Below are positions 1 through 7,347 of a stretch of 15,210 bases of DNA, in pieces. The stretch is taken from the NCBI GenBank assembly GCA_024743015.1, contig JANSXJ010000053.1:1-15210 (forward strand), read 5' to 3'. Each line of letters begins with the position of its first letter. Within the stretch, counting starts at the first letter, position 1. The translations under genes and the position numbers were made by a program. The stretch comes from Hyphomonas sp. GTDB taxonomy: Bacteria; Pseudomonadota; Alphaproteobacteria; Caulobacterales; Hyphomonadaceae. Below the pieces are notes generated by a model, which was not told where the DNA came from, did not search any database, and saw only the letters and a program-made list of their open reading frames with translations.

Positions 1-604
1 GCAACGCGATCAGAGTGGCTGGCAAGTGGCTAAGCGCGAGCGCGGCAAAGCTCAATGCGAACAGGACGCCGCCTTTCTTTTCCTCAATCAAGCGGATCAT
101 TGAAAGCGCAATCAGCGGCAGAAAGATCATCGCGGCGACCTCGCCAACGGCTTGTCGGTCGAACCAGTCGATCAGGTAATGATATGGCAGGACGGCGTAG
201 ACGATTCCACCAAAGCCTGCCCATTGGTTTGGGAAGAACCGGCGGGCCAGGAGAAAAAATGACAGGCCGGAGAGAATGATCATCCAGGCCCCGCCGAGGG
301 CGAACACGGTCCCGCTAACGCATCCCGGACAGGTCGCTTCCCCAAGCAGAGCGGACAGCCAGAACGGCAGGGGCGCATAGAAGAAGAAATCGTATCCGCC
401 CATGCCATACCAGAGATCTGGCAAGAACCGCGGATACAGGTCGCCTGCCCAGAAACTGTTCCTGAACGCGTCGAACCAGGGCAGGTTGAACTTGTAGGAC
501 TCCCCTTCCGGTGTGCCCGTGAGTCCGTGAAACAGCAGCAGAACCAGGCTGCAACCAAAAGCGCAGGTCGCGAGGCGCCAGTTCGATTTGAAGGCGTTCA
601 GCAT
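1..604 (-). CDS. Multi-pass membrane protein, PTPS-related/glycosyltransferase-like (partial, C-terminus off the left edge)
   Basis: The minus-strand frame is open from ATG 604-602 to the window edge, giving about 201 residues with no stop. The N-terminus has a membrane segment (about residues 12-28), followed by an extracytoplasmic-looking loop containing FNLPWFDAF, GDLYPRFLPDLWYGMGGYD and FFFYAPLPFW, then further hydrophobic spans (about 77-90, 101-120, 130-145, 155-172, 181-200). The pattern of aromatic residues, YPR, G-G-YD and FFYAPLP is typical of the large membrane proteins called 6-pyruvoyl-tetrahydropterin-synthase-related or YfhO-like. These are polytopic proteins related in fold to GT-C glycosyltransferases; their substrate is unknown. 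A weak GAG ribosome site lies about 9 bases before the ATG. The gene follows the MscS gene after 77 bases on the same strand. Family assignment is from remembered motifs, and the catalytic function is not established. Confidence 0.72.
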   Translation of the reverse strand, partial: MLNAFKSNWRLATCAFGCSLVLLLFHGLTGTPEGESYKFNLPWFDAFRNSFWAGDLYPRFLPDLWYGMGGYDFFFYAPLPFWLSALLGEATCPGCVSGTVFALGGAWMIILSGLSFFLLARRFFPNQWAGFGGIVYAVLPYHYLIDWFDRQAVGEVAAMIFLPLIALSMIRLIEEKKGGVLFALSFAALALSHLPATLIAL

Positions 605-681
605 TGTCGGATCTCAGAACAAACGGTCCGAACGCTCTAGCAAAGCTTGATTAATTTAGGTTTGAAGGCGGAAGTTTGCGC

Positions 682-2163
682 CTAAGCCTCTTCGTCCTTG
701 GACTGTTTGACCATTTCCACTTTCAGCGTTGATCCAGGTGTGATCAGCACATCCTCATGGCGCAATGGAATATCGATCCCGGCTTCCTTGAACTTGTCCC
801 AGATGTTCAGCATCACCGCCGATGAGACGTTCGACACGCCATTCTCCGGATCATTGATCCAGAAGCGCACCTCGATTTCAATTGCTTCATCGCCAAACTC
901 CATGACGAGGCATTTTGGGGCCGGCCGTGCGAGGACGCGATCGGTTTCCATGGCACCTTGTTGAACCAGCTCCACAGCCTGCCGCAGGTCGGACTCATAT
1001 TCCACGCGCAGGCGGCGTTTCACGCGAACTTCCTTATTGGAATAGGACCAATTCACCACTTTGTCGGTGATCAGCATCTCGTTCGGGATCAGGTGCTCCT
1101 TGCCATCCCGCGTAATGACGGAGGCGTAGCGAAGACCGAGCGATTTCACGACGCCATAGGTTTCGTCCACCTCGATAACATCGTCAGGCTTGATGGAGCG
1201 ATCGGTAAGCAGAATGACGCCGGATATGAAATTGGCGACGATCTGCTGCATGCCAAAGCCGAGGCCCACGCCAATGGCACCGCCAAGGACAGCGAGGCCT
1301 GAGAGGGGGATGCCAAGCCCGGCCATGGCCAGAAGCGCGGCCCCAAAGAACAATCCGACCTGAACCGCATTGCCCATCAGAATGCGCAGCGAAGGCTCAA
1401 CCTGTGGCAGGTCATCGACTCGGGTCTTCAGCTTCTTCGCGAGCCAGTTGGCGGCGAACATGAAAAGCGCAACCGTCAGGATGGCCTGAACCACGAAGAC
1501 CGGGCTGATCGTTCGATTCCCGAAAGGTGGGCCTATGCTGCTGAGCCAGGCGATCACCTCATCCAGAATCCCGATCGCGTACAAAGCCGCGAACACCCAG
1601 ATCACCCAGCTCGCTGTTTTGCGCAGGCCCTGGGGCAGGAATGTCGTGACCAGTCGAATGAGCAACCAGGCGACCGAGAGTGAGGACGCAATCCGAACGA
1701 GCGTGCTGTCCATTCCATTTCCGGCCATGGCTGCCTGTGCCGCGTAGAGCAAGGCGGCCCACAAAGCCGGACGCACCAGTCGCGGCAGTGTCTCGTCGAC
1801 CAGCGTACGCGTGCTGTCCGGAACACGGCTGAGGGCGGACATTACCAGGGCCCGCAGCCGCGGGGCGAAGAGAACGCCAAGCGTCAGCGCGACAAGGATC
1901 GCACCAATTTGCCAGAGCACCGGCAGCAACACCGCCATATCGAGCAGATTTTCCTGCGCCCAGGTGACGGGATCGTCCAGGATAGGCTGGAGCCAGTCAA
2001 ACGGACCCGGCTCTGCAGCCGCGTCCTGCACAGGTATAGAGGCCGTGTCAGAGGCTACATCAGGCGCTGCAGCGGCGTCGGTCACAGAGAGATTGTCCCC
2101 GCACACGCGCTGGTTCTCGATGGTGACACAGCCTTCGACTTGAATCTGTTCTTCGTTTTCCAT
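682..2163 (-). CDS. MscS-family mechanosensitive ion channel
   Basis: This is an inner-membrane channel that opens under membrane tension and releases solutes during hypo-osmotic shock. The 493-residue protein is larger than E. coli MscS (286 residues). It has about seven hydrophobic segments (roughly 76-99, 130-147, 156-176, 184-205, 221-241, 262-284, 287-317). The last contains the pore-lining signature LAVLGGAIGVGLGFGMQQ (290-307), followed by NFISGVILLTDRSIKPDD and the beta domain (GVVKSLGLRYASV, IPNEMLI, 337-365). A cytoplasmic alpha/beta region follows to about residue 480. Residues 1-70 are acidic and Ala-rich, with two cysteines (C12, C21) and no signal peptide. A TAA stop lies in frame immediately before the ATG, so the start cannot be further upstream. 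No clear Shine-Dalgarno is visible. It is 58 bases downstream of the SDR gene in the same direction. Confidence 0.93.
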   Translation of the reverse strand: MENEEQIQVEGCVTIENQRVCGDNLSVTDAAAAPDVASDTASIPVQDAAAEPGPFDWLQPILDDPVTWAQENLLDMAVLLPVLWQIGAILVALTLGVLFAPRLRALVMSALSRVPDSTRTLVDETLPRLVRPALWAALLYAAQAAMAGNGMDSTLVRIASSLSVAWLLIRLVTTFLPQGLRKTASWVIWVFAALYAIGILDEVIAWLSSIGPPFGNRTISPVFVVQAILTVALFMFAANWLAKKLKTRVDDLPQVEPSLRILMGNAVQVGLFFGAALLAMAGLGIPLSGLAVLGGAIGVGLGFGMQQIVANFISGVILLTDRSIKPDDVIEVDETYGVVKSLGLRYASVITRDGKEHLIPNEMLITDKVVNWSYSNKEVRVKRRLRVEYESDLRQAVELVQQGAMETDRVLARPAPKCLVMEFGDEAIEIEVRFWINDPENGVSNVSSAVMLNIWDKFKEAGIDIPLRHEDVLITPGSTLKVEMVKQSKDEEA

Positions 2164-2221
2164 TTACCGCGCGCTCAGCCAGAGGCCGACCTTCTGTAGA
2201 CCTTGCGCCGGTTGGAATAGC

Positions 2222-3145
2222 CTAGACCGGCGGGTAAGGGAACACAGAGGTTGTCGCGCCGAGATCGGTGAAGCTGCCTTCCATAGCGCTAAACCCTTGT
2301 TCAATCAGCGTTTCCGGTGTCCATCCCTCCAGACGTGACACGGATTTCACCGGCCGGGGCTGGTTGAACAGCACGACTTCATTGCCGCGGACGCTGAAGA
2401 TCTGGCCGTTCACATGTTTGGCACCGTCTGCGCAAAGCGTTACTGCGAGCTGCGCCACCTGATCTGCGCGCATGCCGGTGCGCATACGCTCAACCCGTTT
2501 CGCGCCCTCTTCGTCCTTGACCGGGATAGATGCGATCATCCGCGTCCAGGCGAACGGAGCGATAATGTTTGAGCGAACATTCTTGCGCGCGCCTTCCATC
2601 GCGATGATCCGCGACAGACCGGCAATGCCCATCTTGGCGGCAGCATAATTGGCCTGGCCGATATTTCCGATCAGCCCGGAGGTTGAGGTGAACAGGACAA
2701 AGCTGCCATCTTCCTGCTCCCGGAAATGCTCCACCGCAGCGCGCGTGACATTGAACGAGCCGTGCAAGTGGACATCGATGACGGACTTCCAGTCATCTTC
2801 GCTCATCTTGTGGAACATGCCGTCTCGCAGGATACCCGCAGGATTGATGATGCCGTGCAAGCCGCCAAACGTATCCTTGGCCTGTTCGACCATGCCTTGT
2901 ACGGCGGTCATGTCAGTGACGCTTTCAGAGTTGGATGCCGCTTCACCGCCAGCATCGCGGATCTCCTGTGCGACCTGTTCGGCAAGCCCGGCATCACCCG
3001 TCGAGGATCCATCATCGGTCAGAGCGCCGCCAAGATCATTGACCAGGATTTTCGCGCCTTCGCGCGCTGCCAGCAGGGCACACTCCTTGCCGATGCCATT
3101 GCCCCCGCCGCAGACCAAAATGATCTTACCATCCAAAACACCCAT
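2222..3145 (-). CDS. Short-chain dehydrogenase/reductase, MFE-2/17beta-HSD4-like
   Basis: NAD(P)-dependent oxidoreductase of the classical SDR superfamily, 307 residues from this start. The cofactor motif GGGNGIG is at residues 13-19, NDLGG (36-40) follows beta-2, and the catalytic residues appear as Ser154, Tyr167 and Lys171 within TSTSG...GQANYAAAK. The usual tetrad Asn is replaced by His in DVHLHGSFNVTRAA, as in the dehydrogenase domain of peroxisomal multifunctional enzyme 2 (HSD17B4). This suggests a hydroxyacyl-CoA or steroid/alcohol substrate, but the substrate itself is inference. The usual NNAG reads NPAG. An ATG four codons upstream (3157) is possible. A GGAGG ribosome site lying inside those extra codons, five bases before ATG 3145, favours the start given here. 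It lies between phoD and the channel gene, on the same strand. Confidence 0.92.
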   Translation of the reverse strand: MGVLDGKIILVCGGGNGIGKECALLAAREGAKILVNDLGGALTDDGSSTGDAGLAEQVAQEIRDAGGEAASNSESVTDMTAVQGMVEQAKDTFGGLHGIINPAGILRDGMFHKMSEDDWKSVIDVHLHGSFNVTRAAVEHFREQEDGSFVLFTSTSGLIGNIGQANYAAAKMGIAGLSRIIAMEGARKNVRSNIIAPFAWTRMIASIPVKDEEGAKRVERMRTGMRADQVAQLAVTLCADGAKHVNGQIFSVRGNEVVLFNQPRPVKSVSRLEGWTPETLIEQGFSAMEGSFTDLGATTSVFPYPPV

Positions 3146-3150
3146 GGCGT

Positions 3151-3155
3151 CCTCC
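3151..3155 (-). promoter_or_regulatory. Ribosome binding site deciding the SDR start
   Basis: GGAGG read on the minus strand, five bases before ATG 3145-3143. An alternative ATG at 3157-3155 overlaps this motif and has only a poorly spaced AGGA, so translation probably starts at 3145. Confidence 0.7.
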
Positions 3156-3228
3156 ATATCCTGTCACAATTCGCGCTGAGACAGCATGGATCATGAGTGC
3201 AGGCAAGGTTGCCGCAGCGGCGGATCTA

Positions 3229-4959
3229 TCAGGCGGGTTCGAGTGCAGTCAGGCTATCGCCGTCTCGTTTCGAGACATAGGCTGCAGCCTCGCTCGTTGT
3301 ATAGGTCGGCTGCGTGACGTCGGTCACTTTCTTGAACTCGGCACGCACCTCATCAGCGGTCAGTGTGACCAGGGTCCAGCCATTATCGAACGGGTCGTGA
3401 TAGTTTACTTCCGGATTGGCATCGACGAATTGTGGGCCAAGGTCCGGCACTTCCTTGATATAAGTACCAAGGCCCGGCGAGGTGACCGATGTGCACCCAA
3501 ACTCAACCCCGCGGCGTTCGTCCTCGGCATCGACCAGCGTGTTCGCCCAGGCCGTGTGCGTATCGCCGGTCAGGGTGACGAGGCGAGCACCGGCTTCTCT
3601 GGCGCTGGCATAAAGCCGGTCGCGTGCGGCGGGAAACCCATCCCACGCGTCGAGATTGAAGGGTAGGCCAAGCTGACTGAACGGAATCAGCTGCTGAATA
3701 TAGCCAATGTCCTGCGCCGCCTTCTGGGCATCGGTCAGGGTCTGGGTGAAGTTTGGCGGACGAACCCGCGCCATGATGATCTGATTGGCCAGCACCTGCC
3801 AGGCTTTGCCTTTGGCGGTGGAGTCTTTCAGCTCGGCATCGAGCCATGCTTCCTGCGTTGCACCAAGCATGGTGCGCGTCGGATCCTGGACCTTGAGCAT
3901 GGTCGCCGCTGCCGCGAGCGGGACTTCTGCGGCAGGTTTGCCACCGATCTCGGTAAACCAGCTGATCTCGTCGGAACGGCCCGTCAGGCGGGTTTCAAGA
4001 CAGATAACGGACGCAATGTCACCAAAATCAAACCGGCGATAGAGAGACTCGCGGGGCTTTCCCACTTCCGGATCGCGCACCGGCATCCATTCCAGATAGG
4101 CCTGAACCGCGGCTTGCTTGCGATCGGTCCAGTTGCCTTCACCGGCTTCCGGATTGTGGTTCTCCGCCCCGGAACGATACGAATTGTTCGTGCTTTCATG
4201 GTCGTCCCAGGTCGTGATCCATGGCGCGGACGCGTGCGCGGCCTGCAAATCCGGATCGGTCTTGTACTGGGCGTGACGCATGCGGTAATCGTCCAGCGAA
4301 ACGATCTCCAGAGGCGGCTCGTGATTTCTATCAAGCTGCTGACCGACGCTGCCGCCATACCCGTCCAGGCCATATTCATATAAGTAATCACCAAGGTGGA
4401 TGACCGCGTCCAGATCAGGTGTATTGGCGATTTCGCGATAGGCGTGGAAGAAGCCAAACGGATAGTTTGAGCAGGAGATGACGGCGAACTTGACGGGATT
4501 GTCACCATTGGCTGCCGTGGTCTTGGCCCGGCCCGACGGCGAGACAATGTCACCCGAAGTGACCTTGGCACGGAACCGGAAGAAATACTCCTTGTCCGGC
4601 TCCAGGTCCGTCAGATTCACTTTGACTGTGTAGTCTCGTTCGGCGAACGCAAAGCCTTGGCCATACTTAACGGCGCGCTGCATTTCAGCGTCCTCGAAGA
4701 CGTCATAGCTGATCGGAACTGGGTCTCCCGGAAAAGCCGCGTCGGGAGTTACGCGAGTCCAGATGATGACACTGTCAGGCAAGGGATCACCTGAGGCAAC
4801 GCCATGAATAAAGCTGACAGTGCCAGGATAGGCCGGGCGCTCGTCGGCGCTCACGAGAATGCGGGCTTCCGGCTCGAGAATGGGTTCATTATTGCAGGCT
4901 GCCAAGCCGAGAATGCTGGTGCTGGCCCCCAGAAGGCCCCGCCGGGTCAATTTACTCAT
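3229..4959 (-). CDS. phoD: PhoD-like alkaline phosphatase, Tat-exported lipoprotein
   Basis: Metal-dependent phosphomonoesterase/phosphodiesterase that releases phosphate from organic esters outside the cytoplasm. The protein has 576 residues. The N-terminus has a twin-arginine motif (LTRRGLLG, 4-11), a hydrophobic stretch and a lipobox-like LAAC ending at Cys22, indicating Tat export and lipidation. The PhoD_N immunoglobulin-like domain spans about 46-148 (HGVASGDPLPDSVIIWTRV near its start). The metallophosphatase domain follows from about 155, with SCSN (162-165), GDYLYEYG (190-197), WDDHE (251-255) and GDTH (465-468) providing metal ligands, as in PhoD enzymes with an Fe/Ca centre. A GGAGAG ribosome site lies nine bases before the ATG. 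The gene is divergent from rluD across 78 bases and leads the minus-strand run towards the SDR and channel genes. No Pho box was recognised. Confidence 0.95.
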   Translation of the reverse strand: MSKLTRRGLLGASTSILGLAACNNEPILEPEARILVSADERPAYPGTVSFIHGVASGDPLPDSVIIWTRVTPDAAFPGDPVPISYDVFEDAEMQRAVKYGQGFAFAERDYTVKVNLTDLEPDKEYFFRFRAKVTSGDIVSPSGRAKTTAANGDNPVKFAVISCSNYPFGFFHAYREIANTPDLDAVIHLGDYLYEYGLDGYGGSVGQQLDRNHEPPLEIVSLDDYRMRHAQYKTDPDLQAAHASAPWITTWDDHESTNNSYRSGAENHNPEAGEGNWTDRKQAAVQAYLEWMPVRDPEVGKPRESLYRRFDFGDIASVICLETRLTGRSDEISWFTEIGGKPAAEVPLAAAATMLKVQDPTRTMLGATQEAWLDAELKDSTAKGKAWQVLANQIIMARVRPPNFTQTLTDAQKAAQDIGYIQQLIPFSQLGLPFNLDAWDGFPAARDRLYASAREAGARLVTLTGDTHTAWANTLVDAEDERRGVEFGCTSVTSPGLGTYIKEVPDLGPQFVDANPEVNYHDPFDNGWTLVTLTADEVRAEFKKVTDVTQPTYTTSEAAAYVSKRDGDSLTALEPA

Positions 4960-5037
4960 AGATCAGATCTCTCCGCTCGCTGCCGCTATTGCGATTACAG
5001 CATGTCCTTCTCCGTCGCACAGGTTTATACCCATCTC

Positions 5038-6048
5038 ATGACAGAATTATCAGCTTTAGCAGGCGAATCCGATAAGGGAACCCGGCTTGACCGTTTCCTC
5101 AGCGAACAGATCGAGTCGCTGTCCCGATCGCGGGCAAAAACGCTGATCAAAGAAGGGCACGTCTCCGAGCAGCGTGGGGCGGAAATTGTTGTTCAGATCG
5201 ACCCGCGACGCGGCGTGGAACCGGGCGTTGTGTACCAGGTTGATATGCCGGCGCCGGTTCCCGCTATTCCCGAGCCGGAAGATATTCCGCTCGATGTTCT
5301 GTTCGAGGATGAGCACCTGATCCTGGTCAACAAACCGGCGGGGATGGCCGTGCACCCGGCGCCTGGAAGTTGGCAGGGTACACTGGTCAATGCTCTTCTG
5401 CATCATTGCAAAGGGGCACTTCCGGGAATTGGCGGCGTCGAGCGTCCGGGAATTGTGCATCGGATCGACAAGGATACGACAGGTGTGCTGGTCGTGGCCA
5501 AGACGGATGCGGCGCATAAAGGCCTGTCCGATCTGTTTGCCACTCATACGATCGACCGGACCTATCTGGCGATGACCCGCGGCGCGCCGCGACCGGGCGC
5601 AGGAACCGTGGAAACCGATATTGCCCGCAGTTCCAGTGATCGTAAGAAAATGGCGGTGGTGCCGGACGGCGAAGGCCGCCATGCCGTGACGCACTATAAG
5701 ACTCTGGAGACGTATGGCGAAATCAGCAAAGTCGAAGCACGCCCGGCGGCGGCGCTGATCGAGTGCCGATTGGAAACCGGGCGCACACACCAGATCAGAG
5801 TGCATATGGCGCATCGCAATTGTTCGCTAATCGGCGATCCGGTCTATGGGCGGCACCGCGGAATCAAAGCGCATGGTCGCGGCGATGCGTTTGACATGGC
5901 GACTGGTCTTGCCAGGAAACTGACGCGGCAAGCGCTGCACGCTGCAAGCCTCGGGTTTGCGCATCCTGTGACGGGGGAGCAGGTTTTCGTCGAAACCCCA
6001 TTGCCACCCGATCTGGACGCGCTTCGAGCAGCCCTGCAGAAACTGTGA
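5038..6048 (+). CDS. rluD: RluA-family 23S rRNA pseudouridine synthase (RluD-like)
   Basis: Cytoplasmic enzyme converting specific uridines of 23S rRNA to pseudouridine. The protein has 336 residues. An S4 RNA-binding domain lies at about 14-60 (TRLDRFLSEQIESLSRSRAK). The catalytic domain follows, with VNKPAGMAVHP (97-107), the hallmark PGIVHRIDKDTTGVLVVAKT (137-156, catalytic Asp144) and the family ETGRTHQIRVHM motif. Length and the N-terminal S4 domain fit RluD/RluC better than RluA; RluD is preferred, but target sites cannot be read from sequence. The frame is open back to 4804, which would overlap phoD on the opposite strand. ATG 5002 is an alternative, but the protein from 5038 begins like its family. 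No strong Shine-Dalgarno precedes either start. The stop codon directly abuts that of the convergent ParA gene. Confidence 0.93.
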   Translation: MTELSALAGESDKGTRLDRFLSEQIESLSRSRAKTLIKEGHVSEQRGAEIVVQIDPRRGVEPGVVYQVDMPAPVPAIPEPEDIPLDVLFEDEHLILVNKPAGMAVHPAPGSWQGTLVNALLHHCKGALPGIGGVERPGIVHRIDKDTTGVLVVAKTDAAHKGLSDLFATHTIDRTYLAMTRGAPRPGAGTVETDIARSSSDRKKMAVVPDGEGRHAVTHYKTLETYGEISKVEARPAAALIECRLETGRTHQIRVHMAHRNCSLIGDPVYGRHRGIKAHGRGDAFDMATGLARKLTRQALHAASLGFAHPVTGEQVFVETPLPPDLDALRAALQKL

Positions 6049-6972
6049 TCAGTCGCGTATGCGCTTAGGCGGCGGAACATTGCTGCGTTTCGCCAGGAAT
6101 TCCGCGAAGCTCTCCGCCAGACGTTTTACCTCGCCGCGCAGACGACCATACTTTCCGCGAATGGAGTCATAGCTGTCGAGATCCGGGCGATCCATGGCGC
6201 TCAGGGCCTGTACCGATTCAGGAATAGTCGGTCCGAAGGTCCGATCCTTGAGGTAGATTTCTTTGAGTTCTGCCTCTGCATTGCGGGCATAGCGCGTATT
6301 CTTGAACCGTGTGATCACGACAAAATTGCGCGACGCAAGATGCGGCGTGACATTCGCTGTGATCCAGTCAGAGAATTGTTTGGTTCCCCAAATGGAAACA
6401 GAGTCGGCAAGCGTCGGTGTGATGAACTGATCCGATATCGAGAGCGCCGCGCGCGAGACGGGTGACAGATAAGGCGGTGTGTCGATCAGGATCACATCAT
6501 ACAGATTTGTCAGTGGCTCGAGCGCCTTGGCGATATGATCTGCGAGGTAGCTGGCGAGCCTGCTCGGTGCCATGCCCTTCGTATAGATCTTCTCCTCCAG
6601 TTCCATTTCCGTCAGGCGCAACTGGGTGTGCGATGGCAGGATCGAGATCCAGCCCTTGCGCTCATCGCGCTCTTCAGCGCGCCGCAGCTCTTCCAGCGTG
6701 ACGGCGTTTGGCAGAATCAGATTTGCAATATTTGGCGGCTTGTTAGCGGCAAACTGCTCAAGCAAATGGTGTACGCCTTTGCCTTGCTCGAAGGCCAGTT
6801 GCAGGCCGCGATCGGTCAGGAGCATCTGGCTTGAATTGGCTTGCGGGTCGAGGTCGACGACCAGGACATCCGCGCCGTAATAATAAGCCAGCCCATCCGC
6901 GAGCATAAGCGTGGTAGTGGATTTGCCGACGCCGCCCTTCAGGTTCGCGACCGCCGCAACTGTTGCTGGCAT
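6049..6972 (-). CDS. Orphan ParA/MinD-type P-loop ATPase
   Basis: ATPase of the ParA family, which forms dimers on DNA or membrane and positions chromosomes, plasmids or protein complexes. The protein has 307 residues. The deviant Walker A is LKGGVGKSTT (11-20, signature Lys12 and Lys17). VVDLDPQANSSQ (38-49) and LIDTPPYLSP (162-171) are the other nucleotide motifs. The N-terminus starts directly with the beta strand, with no helix-turn-helix domain, as in small (type Ib or chromosomal/cargo) ParA proteins. The tail is basic (PPPKRIRD). The frame extends to ATG 7077, but GGGAG ten bases before ATG 6972 and the family N-terminus support this start. No ParB gene or obvious cargo adaptor is adjacent. 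It is divergent from the phosphoglycosyl transferase gene, so a role in placing envelope-polysaccharide machinery is conceivable, though unproven. Confidence 0.88.
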   Translation of the reverse strand: MPATVAAVANLKGGVGKSTTTLMLADGLAYYYGADVLVVDLDPQANSSQMLLTDRGLQLAFEQGKGVHHLLEQFAANKPPNIANLILPNAVTLEELRRAEERDERKGWISILPSHTQLRLTEMELEEKIYTKGMAPSRLASYLADHIAKALEPLTNLYDVILIDTPPYLSPVSRAALSISDQFITPTLADSVSIWGTKQFSDWITANVTPHLASRNFVVITRFKNTRYARNAEAELKEIYLKDRTFGPTIPESVQALSAMDRPDLDSYDSIRGKYGRLRGEVKRLAESFAEFLAKRSNVPPPKRIRD

Positions 6973-7010
6973 GTGAATCTGTCTCCCTGACGACGAGTAT
7001 TTGCATATCC

Positions 7011-7023
7011 TCAGGATTCCTGA
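7011..7023. repeat. 13-base palindrome in the parA-like upstream region
   Basis: TCAGGATTCCTGA has perfect six-base arms around a central T and contains a GANTC site. It lies 39 bases upstream of the ATPase start codon, where an operator might sit. No regulator is recognised. Confidence 0.4.
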
Positions 7024-7171
7024 AAGGTGCGATCCGCATCGGCACACTGCAAATTTATTTCGGTGCCCCGACGCCACTGCATATTCGCGAACCGAGGGAG
7101 TGCTTGTTGTCGACTGATGCGCCGGATTCCCGATGAACTGCTTAAAAAACTCGCTTCACAGGCGAAGTAAT

Positions 7172-7200
7172 TTGCAATGGCAGGATTCCTCCAACATAAA
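7172..7200 (+). promoter_or_regulatory. Candidate promoter for the transferase gene
   Basis: TTGCAA (7172-7177), a 17-base spacer, then CATAAA (7195-7200) fit a sigma-70-type promoter. A GANTC site (7184-7188) lies inside the spacer, the position seen in GcrA/CcrM-controlled alphaproteobacterial promoters. Use of this promoter would exclude ATG 7177 as start and leave a leader of roughly 140 bases. Pattern match only. Confidence 0.35.
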
Positions 7201-7347
7201 GATCCTGTAAGAGTATCTTTTGGATCAAAATCTAGAGATTTTCGTGGGGACCGAAGCTCTGGCAGAGAAGTTGGCAGGAAAATTGCTCAACGCTCTGTGA
7301 GCTATGTTGAAAATCTTTTGATCGAGATCGGTGTGGGACAAGAAATG

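Larger units (their letters stand above)
6973..7347. other. Divergent regulatory region between parA-like and transferase genes
   Basis: No supported gene lies in these 375 bases. The plus-strand frame of the transferase is open back to ATG 7177. However, codons 7177-7347 have only about 31 percent G or C at third positions and include AGA, AGG, GTA and GGA, whereas the following codons return to about 60 percent. The region carries four GANTC sites (6975, 7015, 7125, 7184), a 13-base palindrome at 7011-7023 and a plausible promoter at 7172-7200. Confidence 0.6.

Noticed and set aside
280..558. Short minus-strand frames of 92 and 79 residues near the left edge
   Set aside because: The real gene is the third minus frame, open from 604 to the edge and encoding a coherent membrane protein.
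2164..2221. Gap between the SDR and channel genes as a terminator or promoter site
   Set aside because: No stem-loop with T-tract and no convincing promoter elements; probably just operon spacing.
3984..4571. 195-residue minus-strand frame overlapping phoD in another frame
   Set aside because: PhoD motifs run continuously through this stretch; the alternative is low-complexity Arg/Pro/Thr sequence.
5056..5814. 252-residue minus-strand frame within rluD
   Set aside because: It is antisense to a pseudouridine synthase with intact catalytic and S4 motifs; its composition (Arg/His-rich) and lack of a ribosome site mark it as a shadow.
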